From the NCBI GenBank assembly GCA_963707515.1, contig CAVPQI010000003.1, positions 186,001-250,000 on the forward strand: a stretch of 64,000 nt of DNA, in the 5' to 3' direction. The position numbers were made by a program, and so were the translations under genes. The DNA is from Sva-07 sp963707515 (lineage in GTDB: Bacteria > Actinomycetota > Acidimicrobiia > Acidimicrobiales > Ilumatobacteraceae). This document shows positions 10,896-19,408 of the stretch, piece by piece. How positions within the stretch are numbered: position 1 is the stretch's first letter; every line of letters starts with the position of its first letter. The notes below the pieces were generated by a model. It had not been told where the DNA came from, made no database searches, and saw only the letters and a list, made by a program, of their open reading frames with translations.

Positions 10896-11528
10896 TCAGG
10901 CGCCGGCGAGGTGATCCGTCGCGCCGAGCGACACGACGGTGCGATTGCGCCAGTCGTCGTCGTGGCGGAGGTGGGTGATGGCGCCGGGACTGGTGCCGAA
11001 GGAGACGAAGCCGACGGCGTCGACGGGCAGCTGCAGCCACGTGGTGATCACGAACGTCTGCGCGTAGCCGTGGGTGACGACGATGTGGTCGTGCACGGTG
11101 TCCGCCATCAGCTCGCGCACGCACTCGCCGACGCGGACCGCCACCTCGCGTCGGGTCTCAGCGCCGGCGACGGGTCCGCGGTGGTCGAGCCGATCGTCGT
11201 CGGGCGCGGGAATCTGGCGCTCGTGGAGCCACTCCTCGGGTCGGCCCTCCGCCTCACCGAAGCTGATCTCGCGGAGCCGGCGGTCCGGCACCGCGCGCAC
11301 CCCGAGCCGCACGGCGACGATCTCGGCGGTCTCCAGGCAGCGGGCGAGGTCGGACGTCGTCACCCGCACCGGCCGTGCGGCAGGGTCCAGCCGGGCAGCG
11401 AGCGCCTCGGCGACCGCCCGCGCCGCATCCCGCCCGGCGGCGGTGAGGTGGGAGTCGTACCAACCGCCGACGAGCCGCTGATCGTGGTGATCGGCGGTGG
11501 GATGGGTGACGACGTACATCTCCTGCAT
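10896..11528 (-). CDS. Histidine phosphatase-fold protein with altered RHG motif
   Basis: Protein of 210 residues. The N-terminal strand runs into VVTHPTADHHDQRLVGGW, where the family normally has R-H-G-E-T; the histidine is kept but the preceding arginine is Thr. Other family residues are present: TTSDLARCLETAEI, the REISFGEAEGRP segment and the second His in HIVVTHGYAQTF. It is therefore either a divergent phosphatase or a non-catalytic relative. It lies 50 bases from dedA on the same strand. Confidence 0.75.
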   Translation of the reverse strand: MQEMYVVTHPTADHHDQRLVGGWYDSHLTAAGRDAARAVAEALAARLDPAARPVRVTTSDLARCLETAEIVAVRLGVRAVPDRRLREISFGEAEGRPEEWLHERQIPAPDDDRLDHRGPVAGAETRREVAVRVGECVRELMADTVHDHIVVTHGYAQTFVITTWLQLPVDAVGFVSFGTSPGAITHLRHDDDWRNRTVVSLGATDHLAGA

Positions 11529-11578
11529 CCGCGGAGACTAGGCGGCGTGATCGGCCGCCGAGTTCGACGGTGGCGGCG

Positions 11579-12214
11579 TCAGGACGACCGGCGCAGGCCG
11601 ATCCGGGGACGCACGATGCGAACCCAGACGAACCATCCGACGAGGCCGACGATGGCCACGATGACGAGCCACTGCAGGATGCCGACGTAGTCGCCAACCT
11701 GTTCCCAGCGGTCGCCGAGGAGTGCGCCGGCACCGATCAGGGCGGTGTTCCAGACGGCGCTGCCGGCGGCAGTGAGCAGCGTGAACCGGATCAGCGGCAT
11801 GCGCCGGAACCCTGCGGGGATCGACACCAGTGAACGGATCAGCGGGACGCAGCGCCCGACGAGCACGGCCATCGTCGCCCGGCGGTCGAACCAGTCCTCG
11901 GCGCGCTCGACGTCGCCGGTGTCGACGCCGAACCAGCGGCCGTACCGCTCGACGAACCGGTGGACCCGATTGCGCCCGATCGCCGCTGCGACGCCGTAGA
12001 GGATCCATGAGCCGATGACCGAGCCGAGCGTGGCGGCGAGGATCATGCCGATCAGGTTGGCGTCGCCGCGGCCGGCGACGAAGCCGGCGAGCGGGAGGAC
12101 GATCTCGGACGGGATCGGCGGGAACACGCTCTCCAACGCCACGAGCAGCGCCACACCGACGTAGCCGATGGCCTCGACGACGTCGGTCACCCAGTTGGCG
12201 ATGCTGTCGAACAC
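11579..12214 (-). CDS. DedA family membrane protein
   Basis: Polytopic inner-membrane protein of 211 residues (SNARE-associated/VTT domain). Conserved family segments are LESVFPPIPSEIVLPLAGF near residue 28 and the re-entrant-loop motif GRCVPLIRSLVSIPAGFRRM near 119. DedA proteins are linked to lipid-carrier and phospholipid transport across the membrane. The start is the GTG at 12214. It ends about 50 bases before the phosphatase gene downstream. Confidence 0.9.
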   Translation of the reverse strand: MFDSIANWVTDVVEAIGYVGVALLVALESVFPPIPSEIVLPLAGFVAGRGDANLIGMILAATLGSVIGSWILYGVAAAIGRNRVHRFVERYGRWFGVDTGDVERAEDWFDRRATMAVLVGRCVPLIRSLVSIPAGFRRMPLIRFTLLTAAGSAVWNTALIGAGALLGDRWEQVGDYVGILQWLVIVAIVGLVGWFVWVRIVRPRIGLRRSS

Positions 12215-12317
12215 GTTCAGTCCCGCGGGCAGGCGGCGGAGAAGAGGGCCCGGATCATCGGCCGCACGCTAGGCGTCATTCCCGTCGATGCCACGCCACA
12301 CCATCTCCCCCCGCTGC

Positions 12318-12366
12318 GATCTCGGTCAGGATCTGCCCGCTTTCCGGGAAGAATCCGACCGAGATC
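12318..12366 (-). repeat. 49-bp palindromic repeat, copy 2
   Basis: In minus orientation it has the same GATCTCGGTC ends and CCCGGAAAGCGGG core. It lies 42 bases downstream of the stop of the MmgE/PrpD gene and is followed by a G-run that reads as a C-run on the transcript. Confidence 0.9.
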
Positions 12367-12408
12367 GGGGGGGGGGGATCGATCGGGGGGACGGGTCAGG
12401 GTGGGGCG

Positions 12409-13791
12409 TCAGGGGCGGGCGATGGCGTCGACGAGCGGGCGGACGTCGTCGAGGTCGGCGATGCCGAGCGACAGGTCGACGATCTCGCTGACACGGGCAT
12501 CGGTGAAGTGGGCGCCGATCAGACTGCGCGCCTTGTCGACGACCTCGTCGGCGTCCATCGGGTGTGACGGATAGCCGCGGACGTGGTCGACGTGAACCGA
12601 CCGCCGGCTGCCGTCGACGAAGTCGATGGAGATCGTTGCCGACTCGGACCGCGGCACCGTCTCCTGCGCCGGGTCGTGGCGGATATCGATTCGCTGCATG
12701 ACGGCGCGCACCTGCTCGTCGCCCCGCAACCGCTCCAGTGACTGGGCCGACTCGAAGTCGAGGTGACCGTCGACGGCGATCAGCGAGATCAGGTAGCGGG
12801 CGTTGAGCGCCGGCATCCGCGCCCCGGAGAACGTGTCGGCGGCGCCGGGCATCAGCACCTCGATGCGCTCGACCTCACCGTTCGACGGTGCGGACAGCAG
12901 CTCCAGCGCGCCCTGCACGATCGGTTGCACCGGTCCACCCACCGGGAAGCGCTTGTAGCCCACGAGATCGAGCTGGAAGTCGACGCCGAGTCCCGCGACC
13001 AACGTCTCCAGGCCGGAGCGGTCGCGCCCGGCGAGCAGCCCGCCGGCGAGCCATCCGCCCTCGACGTCGAGCGCGTCCGGGACACCGGTGAACCCGGCCT
13101 CGACGAGCAGTGCTGCGTGGAGCCCGTCGTGGACGGCCATGCCACCGAAGACGAAGCTCTTCTCGAGGTGTTCGATGTCGAGCAGCCACTGCCAGGATCC
13201 GCCGGCCTGTTGGGCGCACAGCGCCACGAGGTCGACGACTTGGTCCTCGTCGAGCCGCAGCATGGCGGCGGCGGCGGCGGCGACACCGAACAGCGAGCCG
13301 ATGCTGTGACACGCCACGCCGGCGGCGCGGAGGTGCTCGATGCCGATCGCCTTTGGCGTCCGACAGGCGACTTCGTAGCCACCCGCGATGGCGCGGATGG
13401 TCTCGGCACCGCTGCGCTGCCGGTCGACGGCGGTGCACAGCGCGGTGCTGACGACGCCCGGCCCGGGCTGCACGAACGACGAGGGACAGAAGTCGTTGAT
13501 CTCGGCCCCGTGGGCGATGATCGCCGACGAGAACGCGGCATCCAGCAGGGAAGCACGGTCGGTGCTGCCGAGGATCGGCACGTCGCCGCGTCCCGCTCGC
13601 CCGGCGTAGGTGCGGGCCACCTCGCCGGCGCGCAGGTCGCGGCAGGCGACGACCGAGGCGAGGGTGTCGAGGAGGTGCAGCGTCGCCAACGCCTCGACGT
13701 CCGCCGGGAGCTCGGTCTCGGCGACGGCGGCGAGGTAGCGGGCGAGGCGTCGCGTGACGGACGGCGAGTCGGGGGCGGGAGCGTTGGTCAT
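12409..13791 (-). CDS. MmgE/PrpD family protein
   Basis: Cytoplasmic protein of 460 residues with the MmgE/PrpD fold (2-methylcitrate dehydratase, cis-aconitate decarboxylase and related lyases). Family-like segments are the N-terminal helix with LHLLDTLASVVACRD, the SAIIAHGAEINDFCPSSF region where the family has A-x-x-x-H-x-x-D-x-D/N, and KRFPVGGPVQPIVQGALEL in the middle. No other methylcitrate-cycle gene is nearby. Its promoter carries a palindrome shared with the divergent solute-binding lipoprotein gene and with the permease operon, so I infer that it processes the compound taken up by that transporter. Start: ATG at 13791. Confidence 0.85.
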   Translation of the reverse strand: MTNAPAPDSPSVTRRLARYLAAVAETELPADVEALATLHLLDTLASVVACRDLRAGEVARTYAGRAGRGDVPILGSTDRASLLDAAFSSAIIAHGAEINDFCPSSFVQPGPGVVSTALCTAVDRQRSGAETIRAIAGGYEVACRTPKAIGIEHLRAAGVACHSIGSLFGVAAAAAAMLRLDEDQVVDLVALCAQQAGGSWQWLLDIEHLEKSFVFGGMAVHDGLHAALLVEAGFTGVPDALDVEGGWLAGGLLAGRDRSGLETLVAGLGVDFQLDLVGYKRFPVGGPVQPIVQGALELLSAPSNGEVERIEVLMPGAADTFSGARMPALNARYLISLIAVDGHLDFESAQSLERLRGDEQVRAVMQRIDIRHDPAQETVPRSESATISIDFVDGSRRSVHVDHVRGYPSHPMDADEVVDKARSLIGAHFTDARVSEIVDLSLGIADLDDVRPLVDAIARP

Positions 13792-13812
13792 TCAACGATA
13801 CGGTATCAGCGA
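13792..13812. promoter_or_regulatory. Proposed TetR operator, site 1 (upstream of MmgE/PrpD gene)
   Basis: The 21-base site contains CGATAC-G-GTATCAG, a variant of the palindrome ACCGATAC-N-GTATCGGT, directly abutting the ATG of the minus-strand MmgE/PrpD gene. Four positions differ from the site at 20385. Confidence 0.6.
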
Positions 13813-13898
13813 ACGAACCCGCGGTGCGATGTGGTGCGATGTGGTGCGATGCGACGCGGGATGCCTCGGTCGCCATCCCCGCTTGCCTGCGCCCTCGT

Positions 13899-13919
13899 TC
13901 ACCGATACATTATCGGCAA
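13899..13919. promoter_or_regulatory. Proposed TetR operator, site 2
   Basis: ACCGATAC-A-TTATCGGC sits in the divergent promoter between the MmgE/PrpD gene and the solute-binding protein gene, one base before site 3. The left half is a perfect match to the consensus. Confidence 0.7.
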
Positions 13920-13920
13920 C

Positions 13921-13941
13921 TCACCGTTAGAGTATCGGTGA
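13921..13941. promoter_or_regulatory. Proposed TetR operator, site 3 (upstream of solute-binding protein)
   Basis: CACCGTTAG-A-GTATCGGTG; the right half matches the consensus exactly. It ends about 20 bases before the start of the lipoprotein gene, where it would block the promoter or the start of transcription. Confidence 0.7.
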
Positions 13942-13964
13942 GGTGACAGAGGGGGATGCTTGTG

Positions 13965-15659
13965 ATGATCCGCGGAACGGCCCGCCGAGGCCGACACGTC
14001 GTGCTGCTCACCGCGTTCGCGCTCGCCATCGCGGCCTGCGGCAGCGACGGGGGCGGCGACACCGCCGCCGACGACACTGCCACATCGGTGGACGGCGGCG
14101 GGACGACGGGCACGACGGAGAGTGACGCCGGCGCTGCCGACGACGCCGACACGTCAGCGACGATCGTCGTCGCCCTGGATGGCGAGACGAACTCGTGGCG
14201 ACCCGGGACGGCGAGCTTCGCCGCCGCCGGCTACAACGTCGCCTACTCGATCTACGACCCGCTCGTCGTCCGCGCCGCCGATGGCACGTACCAGCCGTAC
14301 CTCGCCGAGTCGATCGAAGCGAACGACGACTTCACCGTGTGGACGGTCACGCTCCGCGAGGGCGTGCAATTCCACGACGGCACGCCCCTCGACGCCGAGG
14401 CCTTGCTGAGCAACTTCACCGACTACCTGATCGCCGAGGACTCCGAGGTCTCGGGCGAGGATCAGCTCGGCCAGGTCGACGAGCTCGCCGTGATCGACGA
14501 GCTCACCGTCGAGTACCGACTGATCGCCCCGAATGCGGCGTTCCCCGACATCTTGACCACCGACGCCGGGTTCCCGTTCTCGCCGACCGCAGCCGCCGAC
14601 GATCCGAACGGCGAGCACCCGGTCGGGACCGGGCCGTTCGTGTTCGAGGACTGGGTGCGCGACAGCGAGCTCACCGTCGTGCGCAACGAGGAGTACTGGC
14701 AGGAGGGCCAGCCGTCGCTGGCCGGCATCACGTTCCGGCCGATGCCCGACGCCGACACCCGCGAGCAGGCACTCGCTGCCGGTGACGTCGACGCGCTGCT
14801 GTCGCTCACCGGTTCGGCGACGGTCGGCGACATCGACGGCGTCACCGTCACCCGTCGTCCCGGCAACGTCGCCGCCGCCGTCCTGTTCAACAACACCGCG
14901 CCGCCCTTCGACGACGCCCGCGTCCGCCGGGCACTGTCGACGGCCATCGACTCCGAGGAGCTGATGATCGTGTCCGACGCCGAGGGCACCGAGAAGGCGA
15001 ACCAGATGTTCGGCCCCGACAGCCCGTACTACTCGGACGAGGCAGCGCAGATCGCCGGCGAGCTGGCGAACGATCCGGACGCGGCGGCCGCCGAGCTCCA
15101 GGAGTACCTCGACGACCCGGCACGCTCGGACGGCAAGGGTGCGGGCGAATCGCTCTCGATCACCCTGCACTGCAACTCGTCGCCCGGTCCCATGGCGGTG
15201 GCGCAGTTCTACCAGAGCGAGTGGGGCGAGATCGGCGTGGACGTCGAGATCAGCCCCGTCGAGTCGGCGACGCTGCAGGCCCAGGCGCGCAGCAAGGACT
15301 ACCAGGCGCAGTGCTACCGGGTCGGCAAGGAGTTCGACGCCGGGCGGGCGCTCGCCGCAGCGTTCGGTGACGGCTCGTCGCAGAACTTCACCGGCTACAC
15401 GAGCCCGGAGGTCACCGCCCTGCTCGACGAGTTGCAACGCGTCGCCGATCCCGACGAGCGCGTCGCCCTCGTCGAGCAGATCTCGGTGATCCTCGCCGGC
15501 GACGTGCCACAGCTCTACGGCGCTCCGACCGTCGCCACCTGGGCGGTCGACGACTCGATCACCGGCACCGACACCTGGCTGCTGCCCGACGGCAGCGAGG
15601 GCGCCTACCCGGTCTATCTCGGCACGGTGATGTGGGGTCAGGTCAGCGCAGGACGGTGA
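13965..15659 (+). CDS. ABC transporter substrate-binding lipoprotein, family 5 (oligopeptide/nickel type)
   Basis: Extracytoplasmic lipoprotein of about 564 residues. The signal peptide ends in the lipobox LAIAACGS, followed by an Asp/Thr/Gly-rich linker to about residue 65. The SBP_bac_5 domain begins at ATIVVALDGETNSWRPG and shows YSIYDPLV, YLAESIEANDDFTVWTVTLR and EGVQFHDGTPLDAEALLSNF. The ATG at 13965 has AGAGGGGG nine bases upstream; the ATG at 13956 is too close to that site. It is the likely solute receptor for the OppBCDF proteins encoded on the other strand, since both promoters carry the same palindrome. The ligand is unknown. Confidence 0.9.
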   Translation: MIRGTARRGRHVVLLTAFALAIAACGSDGGGDTAADDTATSVDGGGTTGTTESDAGAADDADTSATIVVALDGETNSWRPGTASFAAAGYNVAYSIYDPLVVRAADGTYQPYLAESIEANDDFTVWTVTLREGVQFHDGTPLDAEALLSNFTDYLIAEDSEVSGEDQLGQVDELAVIDELTVEYRLIAPNAAFPDILTTDAGFPFSPTAAADDPNGEHPVGTGPFVFEDWVRDSELTVVRNEEYWQEGQPSLAGITFRPMPDADTREQALAAGDVDALLSLTGSATVGDIDGVTVTRRPGNVAAAVLFNNTAPPFDDARVRRALSTAIDSEELMIVSDAEGTEKANQMFGPDSPYYSDEAAQIAGELANDPDAAAAELQEYLDDPARSDGKGAGESLSITLHCNSSPGPMAVAQFYQSEWGEIGVDVEISPVESATLQAQARSKDYQAQCYRVGKEFDAGRALAAAFGDGSSQNFTGYTSPEVTALLDELQRVADPDERVALVEQISVILAGDVPQLYGAPTVATWAVDDSITGTDTWLLPDGSEGAYPVYLGTVMWGQVSAGR

Positions 15660-15666
15660 TCCAGCG

Positions 15667-15700
15667 GCACGCTCCCGGCCTACGATGACCGGGAGCGTGC
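15667..15700 (+). terminator. Hairpin terminator after substrate-binding protein
   Basis: A perfect 12-base-pair stem, GCACGCTCCCGG / CCGGGAGCGTGC, with a ten-base loop starts seven bases after the stop codon. It lacks a U-tract, as is common in high-G+C actinobacteria. Confidence 0.75.
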
Positions 15701-15747
15701 TGCCGGGTGCGATGAGCTCGGTGCCCTGAGAAGTGACGAGGAAGCCG

Positions 15748-16377
15748 GTGGCCCGAGCAGAAGCGAAAGCGCGGTCGCGGCAGCGTCTCCTCGATGCGGC
15801 GCTCGAGATCCTCGACGAGGGCGACGTGTCCGACCTGACCACGGTCGAGATCACCAAGCGCGCCGGCATGGCGCAGTCGAGCTTCTACGTCCACTTCGCC
15901 TCGATCGATCAACTCCTCCGTGACCTCGTCGACGAGGTGTGGGAGGCCCGGCGCGAGCTCAACCGCAAGGCCCGCGAGTCGGCCAACCAGGACGCCATCG
16001 ACGAGTACTACCGGGTGCGTTTCACCGCCCACGTCAACGGACTGATCGCCCATCCGTCCGTGTTCCGCCTCGTTGTCCGCAGCCGCCTCGACCCGACCAG
16101 CATCGTCGGCGAGGACGCCCGGCTACAGCAGGCCAAGAGCCGCGAGAACCTGACGGCGTGGCTCGTCGCACTCGGCGCGCCCAATTCGTCCGAAGCCGAC
16201 CGCCGCCGGTTGCGGATGATCGCCGCCGGGCTGCTGGCCGTCAACGAGACGATCGCCCTCGGCCACCTCGACGGCGACTTCCCGGACCTCGACGAGGTCC
16301 TCGAAGTGCTCCAGCTCTTCCACGAGAACGTCGGCCGCGCCGCCGCTCGGACGCAGGAGCGGTCAACCCAGGGCTGA
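15748..16377 (+). CDS. TetR family transcriptional regulator (likely regulator of the opp/MmgE cluster)
   Basis: Protein of 209 residues. The N-terminal DNA-binding domain has the helix-turn-helix TTVEITKRAGMAQSSFYVHF at about residues 36-55; the ligand domain is helical and unassigned. The GTG at 15748 follows GAGGAAG; an in-frame GTG at 15733 has no ribosome site. Its 3' end overlaps that of oppF on the other strand by 15 bases. It is the only regulator gene inside the cluster whose three promoter regions share the 21-bp palindrome, so I infer that it binds those sites. Confidence 0.88.
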   Translation: MARAEAKARSRQRLLDAALEILDEGDVSDLTTVEITKRAGMAQSSFYVHFASIDQLLRDLVDEVWEARRELNRKARESANQDAIDEYYRVRFTAHVNGLIAHPSVFRLVVRSRLDPTSIVGEDARLQQAKSRENLTAWLVALGAPNSSEADRRRLRMIAAGLLAVNETIALGHLDGDFPDLDEVLEVLQLFHENVGRAAARTQERSTQG

Positions 16378-17412
16378 GCGCTCGACCCGGTCGACGACGA
16401 CCGGTGTGTCGAGCGGGAAGTGGCAGGCCACGAGGTGCGTCGTCCCGACGCCGGCGCTGGCGGGCGCGAGCTGTGGTTCCTCGTCGGCGCACCGTTGTTC
16501 GGCGCGCGGGCAACGGGTGCGGAACCGGCAGCCCGACGGCGGCGCCGCGGGCGAGGGCACCTCGCCGCTGATCGGCGGGGCCATCGCCGACGTGTCGACG
16601 TCGATGTCGGGAACCGACGCCAACAGCGCCGCGGTGTAGTGGTGTGCGGGGGCGGCGAAGATCGTCCGCACGTCGGCGATCTCGCAGACCTTGCCGAGGT
16701 ACATCACAGCGACCCGATCGCTGATGTTCTTCACCACCGCCAGGTCGTGGGCGATGAAGATCATCGTCAGTCCGAGCTCGGCCTTGAGGCGGCGCAACAG
16801 GTTGAGCACCTGCGCCTGCACCGACACGTCGAGCGCCGAGACCGGCTCGTCGCAGACCAACACGTCCGGCTGGAGGACGATCGCCCGGGCGATCGAGATC
16901 CGCTGGCACTGGCCACCGGAGAACTGGTGGGGTCGCCGGTCGCCGAGCCGATCAGGGTCGATGCCGACGTTGCGCAACGTGGCGTCGACATCGCGATCGT
17001 GGGGAAGCGTGCGCCGCCAGATCGTCGGTCCCTCGGCGACGATCTGACGCGCCGTGCGCCGCGGGTTGAGCGACGAGATCGGGTCCTGGAAGATCATCTG
17101 CAGCCGGGGACGGAGACGCCGGAGTTGCTCGCCGTCGAGCGACGCCAGGTCGATGCCGTCGAACGACACGCGACCGGCTGACGGCGGCGGCGCCTGGACG
17201 ATCGCCCGCGCCAGGCTCGACTTGCCGCAGCCCGACTCGCCGACGATCGACAGCGTCTCGCCCCGCGAGACGTCGAGGGTCACGCCGTCGACCGCCCGGA
17301 ACCGGCCGCGTCCGCTGCCGTACTCGACGCTGACGCCGTCGAGGGTGAGGATCGGTGCACTGCCGGGCGTCGCGTCGGCTGCAAGGTCGTATGCCGCCGG
17401 TTGGTCCGTCAT
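16363..17412 (-). CDS. oppF: Oligopeptide/dipeptide ABC transporter ATP-binding protein (OppF/DppF type)
   Basis: ATPase of 349 residues. Walker A GESGCGKSS, the Q-loop QMIFQDPISSLNPRRTARQI, signature FSGGQCQRISIARAI, Walker B VLVCDEPVSALDVSVQAQV and the family C-terminal oligopeptide_CTD with a Cys-rich GCRFRTRCPRAEQRC are all visible. The signature carries Cys where most OppF proteins have Arg (GGQRQR). The ATG at 17412 overlaps the oppD stop in ATGA, which indicates translational coupling. It is the last gene of the four-gene permease/ATPase operon. Confidence 0.92.
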   Translation of the reverse strand: MTDQPAAYDLAADATPGSAPILTLDGVSVEYGSGRGRFRAVDGVTLDVSRGETLSIVGESGCGKSSLARAIVQAPPPSAGRVSFDGIDLASLDGEQLRRLRPRLQMIFQDPISSLNPRRTARQIVAEGPTIWRRTLPHDRDVDATLRNVGIDPDRLGDRRPHQFSGGQCQRISIARAIVLQPDVLVCDEPVSALDVSVQAQVLNLLRRLKAELGLTMIFIAHDLAVVKNISDRVAVMYLGKVCEIADVRTIFAAPAHHYTAALLASVPDIDVDTSAMAPPISGEVPSPAAPPSGCRFRTRCPRAEQRCADEEPQLAPASAGVGTTHLVACHFPLDTPVVVDRVERSALG

Positions 17413-18524
17413 CCGACTACCTCCTCGTCGTCGCGGGCGGCGGTGACGAGGTCGAGGTCTCGTCGTGCGACGCGCAGCCCGGTCACCGTGATCCCGGCGT
17501 CCTCGTTGCGTCGCATCGCCGACTCGCCGCCCGCCGTGCCGAGCGGAAACAGGCAGGCGTGGACATGGGTGTCGGGACCGTCGGCATCGCCGCCGTCGGC
17601 CGGCACGAGTCGCGGCGTCGTCGACAGACATTCCGGCTGGGCGAGCAGGCAACGCGGTGCGAACGAGCATCCGGTCCCGCCGGCGATGACCACCGGCGGA
17701 TTCCCGGTGATCGTCGAGAGCTCACGTCCGGGTTCGTCCGACAGGCGGGGGATCGATCGCAGCAGGCCCGCGGTGTACGGATGGGACGGCCGCTCGAACA
17801 GCCGTCGCGCCGGAGCGCGCTCGACGGTGCGGCCGGCGTACATGACCATGATGTGGTCGGCGCGTCCGGCGACGACGCCGAGATCATGGGTGATCAGGAT
17901 CATCGCCATGCCCCGCCGCTGTTGCTCGTCGGCCAGCAGGTCGAGCACCTGGCGTTGCATCGTGACGTCGAGTGCGGTCGTCGGCTCGTCGGCGATCAGC
18001 AGCTCGGGCCCGCACGCCAGGGCGATGGCGATCATCGCCCGCTGGCGCATCCCGCCGGACAGTTGGTGCGGGTAGCTGCGCAGGTGCCGTTCCGGCTCGG
18101 GGATGCCGACCGACCGCAGCAGGTCCACCGCCATGCGACGGCGCGTCGCCCGATCGACGTCGAGATGCTCGCGCAGCGATTCGGTGAGCTGCGTGCCGAT
18201 CCGCATCGTCGCGTTCAGCGCCGTCATCGGATCCTGGAAGATCATCGCCGCCGTGCGCCCGCGCAGCGCCCGCAGCTGCCGGCCCGAGAGCTTCGACAGG
18301 TCGTGACCGTCGAGCACGACGTCGCCGGTCACGTGCGCGTGGTGAGCGTCGACGAGACGCAGGATCGATCGCGACAACACCGACTTGCCCGATCCGGACT
18401 CGCCGACGATCCCCAGCGTCGCCCCGCGGTCGAGACGCAGACTGACCCCGTCGACCGCCACGACGCGCCCGGTCGGCGTGTCGAACGTCGTCCGCAGGTC
18501 GTCCACCCGCAGCAGTTCGCTCAT
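17409..18524 (-). CDS. oppD: Oligopeptide/dipeptide ABC transporter ATP-binding protein (OppD/DppD type)
   Basis: ATPase of 371 residues. Walker A GESGSGKSV, the Q-loop MIFQDPMTALNATMRIGTQL, signature LSGGMRQRAMIAIAL, Walker B LLIADEPTTALDVTMQRQVL and the C-terminal GCSFAPRCLLAQPEC are all present. The ATG at 18524 overlaps the oppC stop in ATGA. The C-terminus has about 40 residues beyond the Cys-rich CTD, longer than usual. Confidence 0.93.
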   Translation of the reverse strand: MSELLRVDDLRTTFDTPTGRVVAVDGVSLRLDRGATLGIVGESGSGKSVLSRSILRLVDAHHAHVTGDVVLDGHDLSKLSGRQLRALRGRTAAMIFQDPMTALNATMRIGTQLTESLREHLDVDRATRRRMAVDLLRSVGIPEPERHLRSYPHQLSGGMRQRAMIAIALACGPELLIADEPTTALDVTMQRQVLDLLADEQQRRGMAMILITHDLGVVAGRADHIMVMYAGRTVERAPARRLFERPSHPYTAGLLRSIPRLSDEPGRELSTITGNPPVVIAGGTGCSFAPRCLLAQPECLSTTPRLVPADGGDADGPDTHVHACLFPLGTAGGESAMRRNEDAGITVTGLRVARRDLDLVTAARDDEEVVG

Positions 18525-19408
18525 GCCGAGTCTCCGCGGACGTCGATGCGGTGGCGCATCCGGTCGCCGACGAGGCTCAGGCTGAGCACGGTGAGGAACA
18601 TCGCCATCGACGGCACGGTCACCGGCCACAAGGTCTCGGAGAGGTGGCGTTTGCTGTCGGCGATCATCTGTCCCCACGTGGGATCCGGCGGCTTGACGCT
18701 GAGCCCGAGGAAGGCCAGCGACCCCTCGAGGACGATCACCCGTCCGAGCGCCACGAAGGCGTAGGCGCTGAGCGGCAAGACGATGTTCGGCAGCACCTCG
18801 CGGAACACCGTCCGTCGTCTGGTGGCGCCGAGGATGCCGGCGGCGCGCACGTAGTCGTGTTCGGTGACCGACAGCGTGTTCGCTCTGGCGACGCGGGCGT
18901 ACAGCGGGATCGACAACAACCCGATGATCAACGAGATCGCCAGCAGGCTGCGCCCGATGTACGCCAGCAGGACGAGCAGCAACACGAGTCCCGGGAAGGC
19001 GAGCACGACGTCGCTCACCGCCAGCACCGCGCCTTCCACACGCCCGCGGAGGTAGCCGGCGAGCACGCCGAGCAGACCGCCGACGATCGCTCCGACGGCA
19101 ACCGCGGTGACGCCGACGATCACCGACACCTGGGCGCCGTGCACGACCCGGCTCAGCTGGTCGCGGCCGAGACCGTCGGTCCCGAGCCAGTGCTCGGCGC
19201 TCGGCGGCTGCAACGCGCTGCGCGGGTCGATCTCGTTGGGGTCAGGGAGCGGCAGCAGCCAGGCGAACGCTGCCGCGAACAAGACGACGCCGAGCCACCC
19301 GCACGCCAGGACGAGGACCACCCGTCCGCGCCGTGGCCGTGTCGAGTCGAGGTGCTCGACGATCTGCGGAGGCGCCTCTTCGGTCAGGACGTCAACGCTC
19401 GCGGCCAT
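18521..19408 (-). CDS. oppC: Oligopeptide/dipeptide ABC transporter permease (OppC type)
   Basis: Inner-membrane permease of 295 residues with an N-terminal anchor (about 31-50), the HWLGTDGLGRDQLSRVVHGA segment typical of OppC/DppC and five further membrane spans. The EAA loop is in EHDYVRAAGILGATRRRTVF. The ATG at 19408 lies inside the end of oppB (17-base overlap). Confidence 0.92.
   Translation of the reverse strand: MAASVDVLTEEAPPQIVEHLDSTRPRRGRVVLVLACGWLGVVLFAAAFAWLLPLPDPNEIDPRSALQPPSAEHWLGTDGLGRDQLSRVVHGAQVSVIVGVTAVAVGAIVGGLLGVLAGYLRGRVEGAVLAVSDVVLAFPGLVLLLVLLAYIGRSLLAISLIIGLLSIPLYARVARANTLSVTEHDYVRAAGILGATRRRTVFREVLPNIVLPLSAYAFVALGRVIVLEGSLAFLGLSVKPPDPTWGQMIADSKRHLSETLWPVTVPSMAMFLTVLSLSLVGDRMRHRIDVRGDSA

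Noticed and set aside
12367..12400. G-run after palindromic repeat copy 2 as a G-quadruplex element
   Set aside because: The run is long but has no regular loop pattern, and similar short G-runs are frequent here by composition.
14154..15869. Long open frame on the minus strand opposite the family 5 substrate-binding protein
   Set aside because: Low-complexity Arg/Gly/Val-rich product with no family features; the plus strand encodes a complete lipoprotein.
17355..18764. Open frame opposite oppD/oppF
   Set aside because: It crosses the boundary of two real coupled genes and has no domain.
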